Origin: Lacisediminimonas profundi
GTDB taxonomy: Bacteria; Pseudomonadota; Gammaproteobacteria; Burkholderiales; Burkholderiaceae_D
Assembly: GCF_008831265.1 (NCBI RefSeq)
Contig: NZ_VTTH01000002.1
Coordinates: forward strand, 1-64,000
Length of the DNA: 64,000 nucleotides
Direction of reading: 5' to 3'
The translations under genes and the position numbers were made by a program. The notes below the pieces were generated by a model. That model had not been told where the DNA came from and made no database searches. It saw only the letters and a list, made by a program, of their open reading frames with translations. Positions 1 through 7,969 of the stretch are shown piece after piece. Each line of letters begins with the position of its first letter. Positions within the stretch are counted from its first letter, which is position 1.

Positions 1-3000
1 GCCGGTGACGCCATCGCGGTTCGGCTCGACTGCGGTCTTGTCGTCGATGCGGGTGACCAGCAGCGACAGATGCCCGTTCTCGCTGGCCTGGATCAGGATG
101 CCTTCGTTGACGACGGTGATGCGCGTTCCCTCGCGGTCTGCCTCCAGATCGGGGCTGGCCAGTTGCTTGCGCTGTCCGTCGTCGGTGTAGGTGCCCATGG
201 CGTAGTTCAGTTCGGTCACGCCAAGGGCATCCAGTCCCTGGACCTCGTCGGCATCCTGCGCGCCATCCTGGTCGCGGTCGCGCCACACTTTCAGTTCGCT
301 CCAGACCGGATCGATTGCGCTGAGCCTGCCGTCGTAGTTCGAATCGACCCAGGCCATGCCCGCCAGCCCGCGCCGGGCCAGCGCGACGAGCGCATTCGAG
401 AACAGCTCGCGCCCGGTATCGGCGCTGCCGTTGTAGTCGCGGTCCAGGACCAGGAAGGCGTCGTCGGCCGCTATCCAGGCGGTCTGCTTCAGGTAGCCGG
501 AGTCGTCCACATCGAAGGCGACGCCCTGGGCGCGGTCGGTGACGGCGATGCCATTGCCGTCAAGGTCGAGCACCACCGGCCGGAACACCTGGGTGGCGCC
601 GGATAGCGGCGCCACCAGCCTGCCGTCGCGCGCGGCGCGCTCTTCTTCGCCCAGGCCGGCCCTGGGATCGCCGGCATCGCTTTGCAGCCTTGCGGTCTGC
701 ACTTCCCACAGCGGCGCAAGGGCGCCCCGCAACAGCGCCGAGCGCACCATGCCTTCGACCAGCGACTGGAACGATTCCGGGCTGCCGGGCTCGGCGTTGT
801 AGGGCCGGCCGTCGGTATCGAAGCGCAGCGCGGGATGCCGTTCGCCCCCTGTGAGCGGATCGATGTCGGTGTAGCGAAATCCGGTCCTGTCATAGGCCAG
901 GTCGGGCATGCGTTCGGGAATCAGGCCGAGCATGCTGCCCGGATTTTGAAGGCGTTCGCGCTCGATCATCGCATTCATGGTGGCCAGCGCCCTGTTCATC
1001 ACGGCCGCGACCGCCTGCTGTCCGCCGGTCTCGCCTGCCGCTTCGTAGCTGACGCTGCTGCCGCTGCGGAGATAGTGGCCCTTGCCCCATGGGTCGGCGG
1101 AATCTTCGCCGCCGAACAATGCGTTGACCATGTTGAACACGGCGTAGGCAGTGCCGACCCACTGCATGCCGGGAATCATCGAAATGACCGCGACCGCAAT
1201 CCCGGTTTCATCGCCGTGGGCGATGGCGTTGACCAGGTTCACGTAGGGCAGGCTGTCGCCGAGGGCGGTGGCGGCGCTGTCCTGGCCGAAGGCTTGTGCG
1301 ACTGCGCTTGCTGTGTCCTTATCGGAGAAGCCGGCGAAGTTGGCGTAGGCGGTCACGCCGAAATTGACGGCATGCGCGCTGGCGGCAAGCGCGGCCACCG
1401 CATCGCCGCGCTTGAGGGCGTCGTTCAGGCTCAGCAGGCTGAGCATGCCGCTGGCCACGTTTGCCGCGCCCGAGAGCCTGGTGTTGGGGGAGCCGTTGAG
1501 CGTGGCCAGGTCATTGGCCAGGCGCAGGCCGGATGCGGTGACGGGGAGGGGCGTGCCGGACTGGATGGCGCGGACCAGGGAGAGGGCGTCGATCAGGGTG
1601 CCGCCGTGCTGGCCGACGGCCTGAAGCAGGGTGGTGGAGCCGATTGGGCCCGAGGACTGGCTGCGTCCGGTGAGCTGGCCTTCGGTGTCGTAATAGCTTG
1701 TTTCGACACCGGCAGAGGTGGTCGCCGTGTCGACGCGGCTGCCGTCGTCGAAAAAGCGGCTGTCGATAGTGGACTGCAAAACGTGCTGCCGGTCGTACAC
1801 AAGAGAGGTCACGCTGCCGTCAGGCTGACGGCTGGTCACGGTCTGTGATTCCAGATTGTTGACGGCGTCGTAGTGCCGGAAACTGGCCGTGATGACCTGG
1901 CCCAAGGCATCCACCGTGTAAATTGCATCGACGCCCTTGCTGGTCCGGTTGATGAGGGTATTGCCGTCGTCATCCATCTGGATGCTGCTGACAGCGAGCA
2001 CGGCGCCGCCTTTTGCGTATTCCGTCTGGACCAGGCTCACTCCCTGGCCGAGAACCTGCATGCCGCGGCCATCTGCAAACAAGAGCAGTTCGTCGCCATT
2101 GGCGGCCACCACGCGCACGGTCCGGTCAGCCTGCTGGACAGAGACTTCCTGCCCGACCCGTCCTGCCAGGAATTCGCCGACCATTGCTTCAACCTGGTCT
2201 GCGGTGATCGATGCGCCGGTATCCGACACCTGAACCATTGCCCACTCTTCTGAAATATTCCAGGCCAGCGCGTTCGTATCACCCAGGTCGTTCGCCTGGA
2301 CGACCTTTTGCAGCAACGGGGAATTCTTGCGCAGGGCTTCCAGTCCAATGATCGTGTTGATCGCGTGCAATACGGTGACTTGCATGACGGCGCTAGCGGC
2401 AGCACCGACGCCGGAGAGCGATGCCAGGTACTGCAATGCCAATGATGCCGCGGCATTGTCTTCGCGAACGCCGGCGATATGGGCGTTGGTTCCGCCCACC
2501 AAGGCGGTGTAGCGACGGGCGACGAAGTCGCCGACGCCGGTATCGAGTTGGGCCTTGGGCTCTTGTGCCGCGACCCAATCCTTTGCCTGCTGCCAGCCTT
2601 GGGAACCGATCACGCGGCTGGCGCCGGGGCCGTCGAGGCTGGTGCCGTTCAGGCCGAAGAGTTGGGCGTTCAGTTCTGATTCGAATCCGCCTTGGCTGTG
2701 GCCAGTCAGGTCGAACAGCTTCTTTGCATCGTTAAATTCAATTTTCCTTTCAGTGGCCACCTGCCGGATGGCGAAATAGGTGAACCTGACTGACTCGGTC
2801 ATCTCGGCGCTCCAGGCGCCTGTGACGATGGCCTTGTTGATTTCGGCGTCGCCCGGTTTTAAGAGGTCGACAGTTCCGCGATAGGCAATTTTGTACGAAC
2901 CGTCAGGTCCTTGATAGAGCTGAGCGGCAAAGTTGAATCCGTCTGAGGGATGTTTCGTGTATTGCTCGACTGCCAGTCGATTCCAGCCCTCGATGCTTCC

Positions 3001-3069
3001 ACCCGATGTGTTTGTGTATTTGTAGCTGTCTCTGCTCAAGAGTGCATCAAGGACCAGGTCTTTGGACAT
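1..3069 (-). CDS. Giant lipase-like protein with Ca-binding-type C-terminal repeats (partial, C-terminus off left edge)
   Basis: The frame is open for 1023 codons from ATG at 3069 to base 1 with no stop, so the protein continues beyond the window. A GGGGAG ribosome site lies just before the ATG. There is no signal peptide. Residues 62-66 (AYRGT) and 123-128 (GHSQGG) resemble the oxyanion and nucleophile-elbow motifs of class 3 lipases. Residues about 276-475 form an RHS-like central region rich in D, G and T that is duplicated in the gene at 4314-5129. Around residues 831-890 come VLDLDGNG and LVLDRDYNGSADTGREL, the aspartate-rich pattern found in very large hemolysin-type, Ca-binding, type I-secreted proteins. 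The inference is a secreted lipase or esterase, perhaps an effector. Substrate and secretion route are not shown. It lies 38 bp after the gene at 3108-4067 and is probably co-transcribed with it. Confidence 0.75.
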   Translation of the reverse strand, partial: MSKDLVLDALLSRDSYKYTNTSGGSIEGWNRLAVEQYTKHPSDGFNFAAQLYQGPDGSYKIAYRGTVDLLKPGDAEINKAIVTGAWSAEMTESVRFTYFAIRQVATERKIEFNDAKKLFDLTGHSQGGFESELNAQLFGLNGTSLDGPGASRVIGSQGWQQAKDWVAAQEPKAQLDTGVGDFVARRYTALVGGTNAHIAGVREDNAAASLALQYLASLSGVGAAASAVMQVTVLHAINTIIGLEALRKNSPLLQKVVQANDLGDTNALAWNISEEWAMVQVSDTGASITADQVEAMVGEFLAGRVGQEVSVQQADRTVRVVAANGDELLLFADGRGMQVLGQGVSLVQTEYAKGGAVLAVSSIQMDDDGNTLINRTSKGVDAIYTVDALGQVITASFRHYDAVNNLESQTVTSRQPDGSVTSLVYDRQHVLQSTIDSRFFDDGSRVDTATTSAGVETSYYDTEGQLTGRSQSSGPIGSTTLLQAVGQHGGTLIDALSLVRAIQSGTPLPVTASGLRLANDLATLNGSPNTRLSGAANVASGMLSLLSLNDALKRGDAVAALAASAHAVNFGVTAYANFAGFSDKDTASAVAQAFGQDSAATALGDSLPYVNLVNAIAHGDETGIAVAVISMIPGMQWVGTAYAVFNMVNALFGGEDSADPWGKGHYLRSGSSVSYEAAGETGGQQAVAAVMNRALATMNAMIERERLQNPGSMLGLIPERMPDLAYDRTGFRYTDIDPLTGGERHPALRFDTDGRPYNAEPGSPESFQSLVEGMVRSALLRGALAPLWEVQTARLQSDAGDPRAGLGEEERAARDGRLVAPLSGATQVFRPVVLDLDGNGIAVTDRAQGVAFDVDDSGYLKQTAWIAADDAFLVLDRDYNGSADTGRELFSNALVALARRGLAGMAWVDSNYDGRLSAIDPVWSELKVWRDRDQDGAQDADEVQGLDALGVTELNYAMGTYTDDGQRKQLASPDLEADREGTRITVVNEGILIQASENGHLSLLVTRIDDKTAVEPNRDGVTG

Positions 3070-3107
3070 TCTTCTCCCCTTATGTTTTAGGCACTTTCAG
3101 TGCTTGA

Positions 3108-4067
3108 TTAGCGTTGGCGGACTGCATTGATGAAGTCGGTCCAGTTGCTTCCACCTGACTTCATCGCGGCCCGGCGGACTAGTTGCCCAAAATCGTGTGG
3201 CAGGTAGATGACATGTGCATGGCCGGACGGTATTTTCTTTTCCCATGATCGCGGGCCGTTCGTCTGTGAGTCCCCCTTGTCCATCACGATCAGGTACTGT
3301 CCTTGTGGATTCCCCAGGGGAATTCCGGAAGCCTTGTACTGATCCATCTCGAAGCCGAAATAAACACCCAGTTGCTGCTCCAGAATCAGCATGTCCATGC
3401 CCTTGATCCAGTCGCCCCGGAATCCCACTTCCCATATTGGTGAAACGGGCCAGCGTCCTGTACCTTCATGCGAGTAGATCAGGCCAAAGCGATGACCGGG
3501 ATTTGGGTATGCGAAGGGATTGCGAAAGCGCGGAACCTCACCGGGTGGAAGTCTGTAATCACCCTTCTCGTAGCGGCGCGATCTCGAAATCCGCTCAGAA
3601 ATATTGGAAAGGTGCCAGTCGCTGGTTGTCCTTCCGCCCTCAAAAAACTTCACGTCGGGGTTCGCGGCCGGCAAATTCAGACTCTGCGGCAGATAGATCT
3701 CGAATCGCGCCGTGCTGTTTTCCATGCAATGCGCCTTACCGGCGTCATCGACGCTGCAACCATCACTATCTGCACCATCGACCATTCGGAAGGCAATCGC
3801 CTCGGCACCCTTGAGTTCTTCGCTGACCATCGATTCCGGCATGCAAAAGCGCTTGGCGAAGGCCGGTGTCACTACCCAAAGGTATTTGTCGAGCACGTAG
3901 TTGCGACGACCTTCCCGTGGCCCTGTGTAGTAACCGCCTTCGCAACTCCTCCATTCCTTTTCAAGGGCTTTGGTGCCCTGGGCGTGTGCGGGGAGGATTG
4001 CGGTTGCTGCGAGGGTCGCCGCTGCTGCAAGCAATGACAGAATTCGGGATGGAGAAAATGTGATCAT
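3108..4067 (-). CDS. Exported protein of unknown function
   Basis: This is a 319-residue protein. An upstream in-frame start at 4307 exists, but the ATG at 4067 is chosen because it begins directly with a signal peptide (residues 1-30, hydrophobic core LLAAAATLAATAIL, cleavage after AHA). The mature part has several cysteines and a C-terminal half rich in aromatic residues; I do not recognise a catalytic motif. The signal-peptide DNA and about 170 bp of upstream DNA are closely similar to those of the gene starting at 5129, while the mature regions are unrelated. It precedes the giant lipase-like gene by 38 bp on the same strand, so a partner or immunity role is possible but is inference only. 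Confidence 0.75.
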   Translation of the reverse strand: MITFSPSRILSLLAAAATLAATAILPAHAQGTKALEKEWRSCEGGYYTGPREGRRNYVLDKYLWVVTPAFAKRFCMPESMVSEELKGAEAIAFRMVDGADSDGCSVDDAGKAHCMENSTARFEIYLPQSLNLPAANPDVKFFEGGRTTSDWHLSNISERISRSRRYEKGDYRLPPGEVPRFRNPFAYPNPGHRFGLIYSHEGTGRWPVSPIWEVGFRGDWIKGMDMLILEQQLGVYFGFEMDQYKASGIPLGNPQGQYLIVMDKGDSQTNGPRSWEKKIPSGHAHVIYLPHDFGQLVRRAAMKSGGSNWTDFINAVRQR

Positions 4068-4236
4068 GCGGTCTGTGTCAGCGTCATTCGGAAACCTGGA
4101 TCGCTGCGATTCAGGAATGAAAAGGCAATGGGAATTTAGGCGAGACAGGCGGCCGCTGGAAGGAATGTTTTTTGCGAGAAGTTGGGACGTCCGAATAGCG
4201 AGCGCATGGCTCGGTTGCCGATCCATTTTCTCGGAA
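4068..4236 (-). repeat. Upstream cassette copy 1
   Basis: DNA upstream of the start at 4067 matches the DNA upstream of 5129 and 6717. Shared blocks are GGCAATGGGAATTTAGGCG near 4124, AATGTTTTTTGCGAG near 4163, and GCGCATGGCTCGGTTG-like sequence near 4203. The cassette ends against a palindromic element. It probably carries the promoter of the gene. Confidence 0.7.
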
Positions 4237-4306
4237 ATGTGGGGGTCAGGCTTCGGCTTGTGCTCTGCCGAGCAGTCGAGCGGGAAAAAGTCGAGACCTG
4301 ACCCCA
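4237..4306 (+). repeat. REP-like palindromic element, copy A
   Basis: The roughly 70-bp element begins ATGTGGGGGTCAGG, has the middle block GCTCTGCCGAGCAG, and ends GTCGAGACCTGACCCCAT. The two ends are inverted copies of each other (consensus GTCAGGTCTTGAC against GTCAAGACCTGAC). Confidence 0.8.
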
Positions 4307-4311
4307 TGGGG

Positions 4312-4371
4312 CGTCAGGTCTCGACTAGTGCTTCACCGAACGGTTCGGCGGCGCAAGTCAGGACCTGTTCC
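4312..4371 (-). repeat. REP-like palindromic element, copy A-prime (inverted)
   Basis: Read on the minus strand it begins CAGGTCCTGACTTG, contains GCCGAACCGTTCGG, and ends GTCGAGACCTGACGCC. It sits 5 bp from copy A in the opposite orientation, giving a paired arrangement. It encodes the last 16 or so residues of the gene at 4314-5129. Confidence 0.7.
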
Positions 4372-5129
4372 TGCAACTGGAGCTGGCCCGAAGACTGGCA
4401 GCGTCCGACTAGCTTGCCTTCAGAGTCGTAGTAGCTTGTTTCGAAACCAGCAGAGGTGGTGCTCGTGTCGCTGCGGCTGCCGTCGTCAAAAAAACGGCTT
4501 TTTATATTGGTCTGCAAAGTGTGCTGCTGGTCGTACCCATGGGAGGTCACGCTGCCGTCAGGATGACGCCTGGTCACGGTCTGTGATTCCTTGTTGTTGT
4601 CTGGGTCGTAGTGCCTGAAAATGGCAGTGATGGGCTGGCCCAGGGCATCCACCGTGTAAATTGCGTCGACGCCCTTGCGGGTCCGGTTGATGAGGGTATT
4701 GCCGTCGTCATCCTTCTGAATGCTGCAGAAAGCGAGCACTGCGCCGCCTTTTGCATATTTCGTATGGACCAGGCTCATTCCCTGGCGAAGCACCTGCGCG
4801 CCGCTGCCATCTGCAAACAGGAGCAGTTCGTCGCCATGGGCCGCCACCATGCGCACGACGCCGTCGGCCCACTGGACGTAGGATTCCTGCCTGACCCGCC
4901 CCTTCAGGAGTTCGCGCTCCAGTGCTTTAAGCTGCTCTTGGGTGAGCGATGGGCTGGCATTGAACGGCTGCACCATCGCGCGATGTTCAGGACTATTGCA
5001 GGTCAGCGTGTACCAATCTCTTTCATGGGCATTGCTGCCCTGGGCGTGTGCAGGGAGGGACGCGATTGCTGCGAGCGCGGTCGTTATTGCAAGCAAGGCC
5101 ATAATTCGGGAAGGCGGAAATGTGTTCAT
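4314..5129 (-). CDS. Chimeric exported protein: signal peptide plus copy of the giant protein's central domain
   Basis: The protein has 271 residues. Residues 1-30 are a signal peptide (cleavage after AHA) that closely matches the protein at 3108-4067. Residues about 50-248 match residues 276-475 of the giant protein at 1-3069; blocks such as GNTLINRT, GVDAIYTVDALGQ and SRFFDDGSR are shared. Residues 256-271 are translated from an inverted REP-like element, so the stop codon is supplied by the repeat. The gene therefore looks like a fusion made by recombination: promoter and export signal from one gene, body from another, tail from a repeat. No catalytic motif is visible. Whether it is functional (for example as a decoy, chaperone or immunity protein) or a degenerate fragment cannot be told, although the frame is intact. 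Confidence 0.7.
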   Translation of the reverse strand: MNTFPPSRIMALLAITTALAAIASLPAHAQGSNAHERDWYTLTCNSPEHRAMVQPFNASPSLTQEQLKALERELLKGRVRQESYVQWADGVVRMVAAHGDELLLFADGSGAQVLRQGMSLVHTKYAKGGAVLAFCSIQKDDDGNTLINRTRKGVDAIYTVDALGQPITAIFRHYDPDNNKESQTVTRRHPDGSVTSHGYDQQHTLQTNIKSRFFDDGSRSDTSTTSAGFETSYYDSEGKLVGRCQSSGQLQLQEQVLTCAAEPFGEALVET

Positions 5130-5300
5130 GTGGTCCGTGGCTGCGTCATTGGATGCCTGTAGGGATGCAAGAGTGAAAAAGGCAATGGGAATTTAGGCGA
5201 GACGGGCGGCCGCCGGAAGGAATGTTTTTTGCGAGAAATCGCGATGTCCGAACAGTGAACGTATGGCTCGATTGTCGGATTCATTTCGGCGGGAATTTGT
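5130..5300 (-). repeat. Upstream cassette copy 2
   Basis: This is the second copy of the upstream cassette. GGCAATGGGAATTTAGGCG lies near 5181, AATGTTTTTTGCGAGAAAT near 5221 and GTATGGCTCGATTGTCGG near 5260. It precedes the start at 5129 and adjoins REP copy B. Confidence 0.7.
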
Positions 5301-5360
5301 TGATCAGGCTTCGGCTTGTACTCTGCCAAGCAGTTAGGCGGGAGAGGTCAAGACCTGACC
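5301..5360 (+). repeat. REP-like palindromic element, copy B
   Basis: It begins TGATCAGGCTTCGGCTTG, has the middle ACTCTGCCAAGCAGTT, and ends GGTCAAGACCTGACC. It is somewhat diverged at the left end. Confidence 0.7.
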
Positions 5361-5407
5361 TAATAGCAGCAGACCTCATGGCTGTAGCTGTGCGTGCGCA
5401 ACTCCTT

Positions 5408-6082
5408 CTACTCAAGTTGACCATCCACGCGTTCTTCTGGGTACAGCGTGGAAATAGGGCGATAGCAATAAGTCGAAAAAACCTTGTCGATCGCTTGCGT
5501 GGATCGGTTAAATTTTTCTAATTCGGTACGTGGTGGGCAGGGATTGCGGGGAAGTGGATCTGGCCCAATGAGGAATACGGAGAGCACTTTTCCGCTAACC
5601 ACGAAGTAGACCCGTTGCCTCCTCATATCCAGAGGTAGGCGCCGGCGGAGATCGACGACGTCGTCAACTATTTCGTCGGTCGATTTGATCCGCCATTTCA
5701 CGTAAAGATGATTGCCGACCTCCATATCCCCATAGGTGCCCACCGCTTGGGGAACGATCGTACATTTGGACCTGTGGATTGGGCATGCGCGAACACCATG
5801 CTCGTTGGTTCCGCCATATTGATAATCGAGGATCTCGATATCGGGGCTATCTTGAGTGGCATCGAATCCGAATGAATGAACTGCGTAGCGGCGCTCGACG
5901 CGAGTCTTTGGATCTGGTGCTGTACAGGAGGAAAGGGGCAATCCAAGGAGAAGCGTCAGAATGCTGAGAACAGTGAGGCGAACATCACGTCCGGCATCGA
6001 GCAAGCTCATGAATGAAATCGGAACCCTTGCTGGAACGCCTGTTGTTGGATCCGTCCGCGTGGTCGAAAGTAGTCGGTGCAT
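5408..6082 (-). CDS. Putative lipoprotein, tandem paralogue 2
   Basis: The 224-residue reading starts at ATG 6082, which overlaps the stop of the preceding gene (TGATG) and has a strong GGAGGGGAG site. An internal ATG at 6010 would give a more classical lipoprotein signal (hydrophobic LSILTLLLGL, then lipobox LSSC). The body is clearly paralogous to the next gene: ERRYAVHSFGFDA, SPDIEILDYQYGG, LYVKWRIKST, a VVDLRRRLP block and VFLIGPDPLPRNPCPP are shared. This suggests a periplasmic-facing, membrane-anchored protein. I do not recognise the family with certainty. Its position in an array with a giant lipase-like protein would suit an immunity lipoprotein, but that is inference. Confidence 0.75.
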   Translation of the reverse strand: MHRLLSTTRTDPTTGVPARVPISFMSLLDAGRDVRLTVLSILTLLLGLPLSSCTAPDPKTRVERRYAVHSFGFDATQDSPDIEILDYQYGGTNEHGVRACPIHRSKCTIVPQAVGTYGDMEVGNHLYVKWRIKSTDEIVDDVVDLRRRLPLDMRRQRVYFVVSGKVLSVFLIGPDPLPRNPCPPRTELEKFNRSTQAIDKVFSTYCYRPISTLYPEERVDGQLE

Positions 6083-6717
6083 CACGATCTCCCCTCCATT
6101 ACCTTCACAGCTCGATCCGAAATCCGTCTTGGGTACAGATTCGTTATCGGCAAGTAGCAAAACTGGGAGAAGATCTTTTCGTAGGAATTCGACGACATGC
6201 TTAACTCCGCCCGCCTGCCAATCGGCGGACAAGGATCCGGGACCACTTTGTTCGCCCCGATCAAGTAGACATGCAGGCGATCCAGGTTGACGATGAAATG
6301 AATCCGCTGCCCGGTCATGTCACTCGGTAGCCGGTCGCGCAGGTTGACGACATCCTCATAAATTTCGCCGCTGGTCCTGATCTGCCATTTCACGTAAAGC
6401 TGATCGGCCACTTCCATGTTGGCGTGAGCCACAGTGGAGTAAAACGGGGGCTTGCACTGGTCCGGGTGCCGCGGGCATCCGCGCACGCTGGGATGGTCAT
6501 TGCCGCCGTAATGAAAATCGAGGATATCGATGTCCGGGCTGTCACCTCTGGCATCGAACGAAAAGGTGTGGGTGGCATACCGGCGCTCCATTCGCAATGG
6601 CGGTTCAGGCGTGGCGCATGAGGACATCGCGCAGGCCAGGAGCACAACGAAAATTGTCGGCAGTACCAGCTGTCTTGATGCAGTTGGCAAGCTTCTGGCC
6701 AGGTGAAATGCGTTCAT
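6082..6717 (-). CDS. Putative lipoprotein, tandem paralogue 1
   Basis: This is a 211-residue protein starting at ATG 6717. It has a hydrophobic segment (VLPTIFVVLLACAM) followed by lipobox-like MSSC. The mature part shares the blocks ERRYATHTFSFDA, SPDIDILDFHYGG, LYVKWQIRTSGEIYEDV and VYLIGANKV with the downstream gene, which starts inside its stop codon, so the two are translationally coupled. The upstream DNA is the third copy of the cassette also found before 4067 and 5129. In contrast to those two genes, only the first few codons are shared here; the signal sequence differs. The function is unknown. Confidence 0.75.
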   Translation of the reverse strand: MNAFHLARSLPTASRQLVLPTIFVVLLACAMSSCATPEPPLRMERRYATHTFSFDARGDSPDIDILDFHYGGNDHPSVRGCPRHPDQCKPPFYSTVAHANMEVADQLYVKWQIRTSGEIYEDVVNLRDRLPSDMTGQRIHFIVNLDRLHVYLIGANKVVPDPCPPIGRRAELSMSSNSYEKIFSQFCYLPITNLYPRRISDRAVKVMEGRS

Positions 6718-6889
6718 GTGATTCGTGTCAGCGCCATTCGAATGCCCGGAACTCCGCGATGCAGGGGCGGTGCAGGCAGAGGGGAACTTAGACCAGGCAG
6801 GCGGCTGTCGGAAGGAATGTTTTTTACGAGAAGCCGGGGCGCCCGAACAATGGGCACATGGCTCGATTGTCGGATTCATTTCCCCGGAA
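6718..6889 (-). repeat. Upstream cassette copy 3
   Basis: This is the third copy, ahead of the start at 6717. Shared blocks are GGAAGGAATGTTTTTTACGAG near 6808 and ATGGCTCGATTGTCGGATTC near 6858. It ends at REP copy C. Confidence 0.7.
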
Positions 6890-6958
6890 ATGTGTGGGTC
6901 AGGCTTGGACCTTTGCTTTGCCGATCGGTTGTGCGGGAAAGGTCAAGACCTGACCCCA
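6890..6958 (+). repeat. REP-like palindromic element, copy C
   Basis: It begins TGTGTGGGTCAGG, has the middle TTTGCCGATCGGTTG, and ends GGTCAAGACCTGACCCCA. It lies 9 bp beyond the stop of the gene at 6968-7660. Confidence 0.75.
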
Positions 6959-6967
6959 GGATGAAAA

Positions 6968-7660
6968 CTAATCCGATCCCAGCAGCAGCGGAAGGATGCC
7001 GTTGCACACGGTCAGTGATTCTGCCCTCGAAGCCGGCGTATCTATCTTCCGGTGAGCGACGTTTGCCTGGTTGAACAGGGCGCCGGTACGGTCGGCAACC
7101 GTTTCCCTGATTTTCCGGAACTCGTATTGCAGCGACTTGTGGCTTGTGTAGATTACAGGCTCGGCGCTGAACTTTTCCCTCAACTCCTCCTGCAAGGTCG
7201 CCGCCGCTTTCAGCAGCACTTCATTGTTCAGCAGGACATGCTTCATCTCGTGCTTGACCACGTAGTCGTAAGCACACGAATCCCGTGCCAATTCCCTTGA
7301 GACAAAAATGTTCATCGGACTAAAACCCATCACGATGCTGACCATCGGTGCCATGCACAGGCCGTCCCCCGGCAAGTCGATGTGCTCGGAACCGACTTCA
7401 ACCGCTACCTGCAGCGAGGCTGCGGTCACGCCGGCGACAGCGCCGTTCACCGTTTGATGTGTTCGCTGGCTGAAGCTCTCCGCGAGTTGCCGGCCCGGCA
7501 CGACCTTCACCGCAGGGTTGGTGGGCAGTACCTGGACATGAACCTGTGGCTTTGGCAGCCTCGGGCCGCAGTCTTCCATCTGCGTCAGGATCGCAGCGTG
7601 AAGTCCGCGCGTGGACAGGGCCAGAGCGAGTCCGAGGAATGCGAGGGCAATGGCTTTCAT
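6968..7660 (-). CDS. Exported protein with HEXXH zinc-protease-like motif
   Basis: The 230-residue protein has an N-terminal signal peptide (residues 1-22, core IALAFLGLALAL). Residues 137-141 read HEMKH, inside the hydrophobic context YDYVVKHEMKHVLLNN, the usual setting of the HEXXH zinc site in metallopeptidases. A third metal ligand is not obvious; an E at 147 and the EELRE stretch further on are candidates. The family is not recognised. It is the first gene of the minus-strand array and is separated from the next one by a REP-like element and an upstream cassette, so it may be transcribed on its own. Confidence 0.7.
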   Translation of the reverse strand: MKAIALAFLGLALALSTRGLHAAILTQMEDCGPRLPKPQVHVQVLPTNPAVKVVPGRQLAESFSQRTHQTVNGAVAGVTAASLQVAVEVGSEHIDLPGDGLCMAPMVSIVMGFSPMNIFVSRELARDSCAYDYVVKHEMKHVLLNNEVLLKAAATLQEELREKFSAEPVIYTSHKSLQYEFRKIRETVADRTGALFNQANVAHRKIDTPASRAESLTVCNGILPLLLGSD

Positions 7661-7969
7661 TCTGGATCCCCGTTGCTTTGAAGCGTGCTCCCGTTTTCAT
7701 TGACACTGCCTGACGGCAGTCGACCAGGGCCAAATCTTCCATGATGCGCTTTCGGGCTGCGGCTCAGGGTGGCTGCCGGTCCGGCACGGCCCTGACTGCG
7801 GGAATTGCATATTGTCAATGATTTGCGGATACTATCCTCAATAGTCCGGAATGCACAATGACGCTGGCGGCGCTGCCAGCGGGGCGTGCTGCGCACTTCC
7901 GGTTGGCCGGCCATTTTTTGCGGCTTCCCTGCGGCTCGACAGCGTGGCCGGAACATTGAAGGACATCAG
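7661..7969. other. Divergent intergenic region
   Basis: This 309-bp gap separates the minus-strand HEXXH gene from the plus-strand hybrid kinase. It should hold both promoters. An imperfect inverted repeat around GGATACTATCCTCAATAGTCC lies near 7827. I see no further gene and no strong promoter consensus. Confidence 0.5.

Noticed and set aside
682-1848. A 388-codon plus-strand frame
   Set aside because: It is the complement of the giant minus-strand gene, which is open for the whole 1-3069 span with better start and motifs.
4237-6958. Repeats interpreted as a CRISPR array
   Set aside because: Repeats are about 1 kb apart with genes between them, not regularly spaced by short unique spacers, and no cas genes occur.
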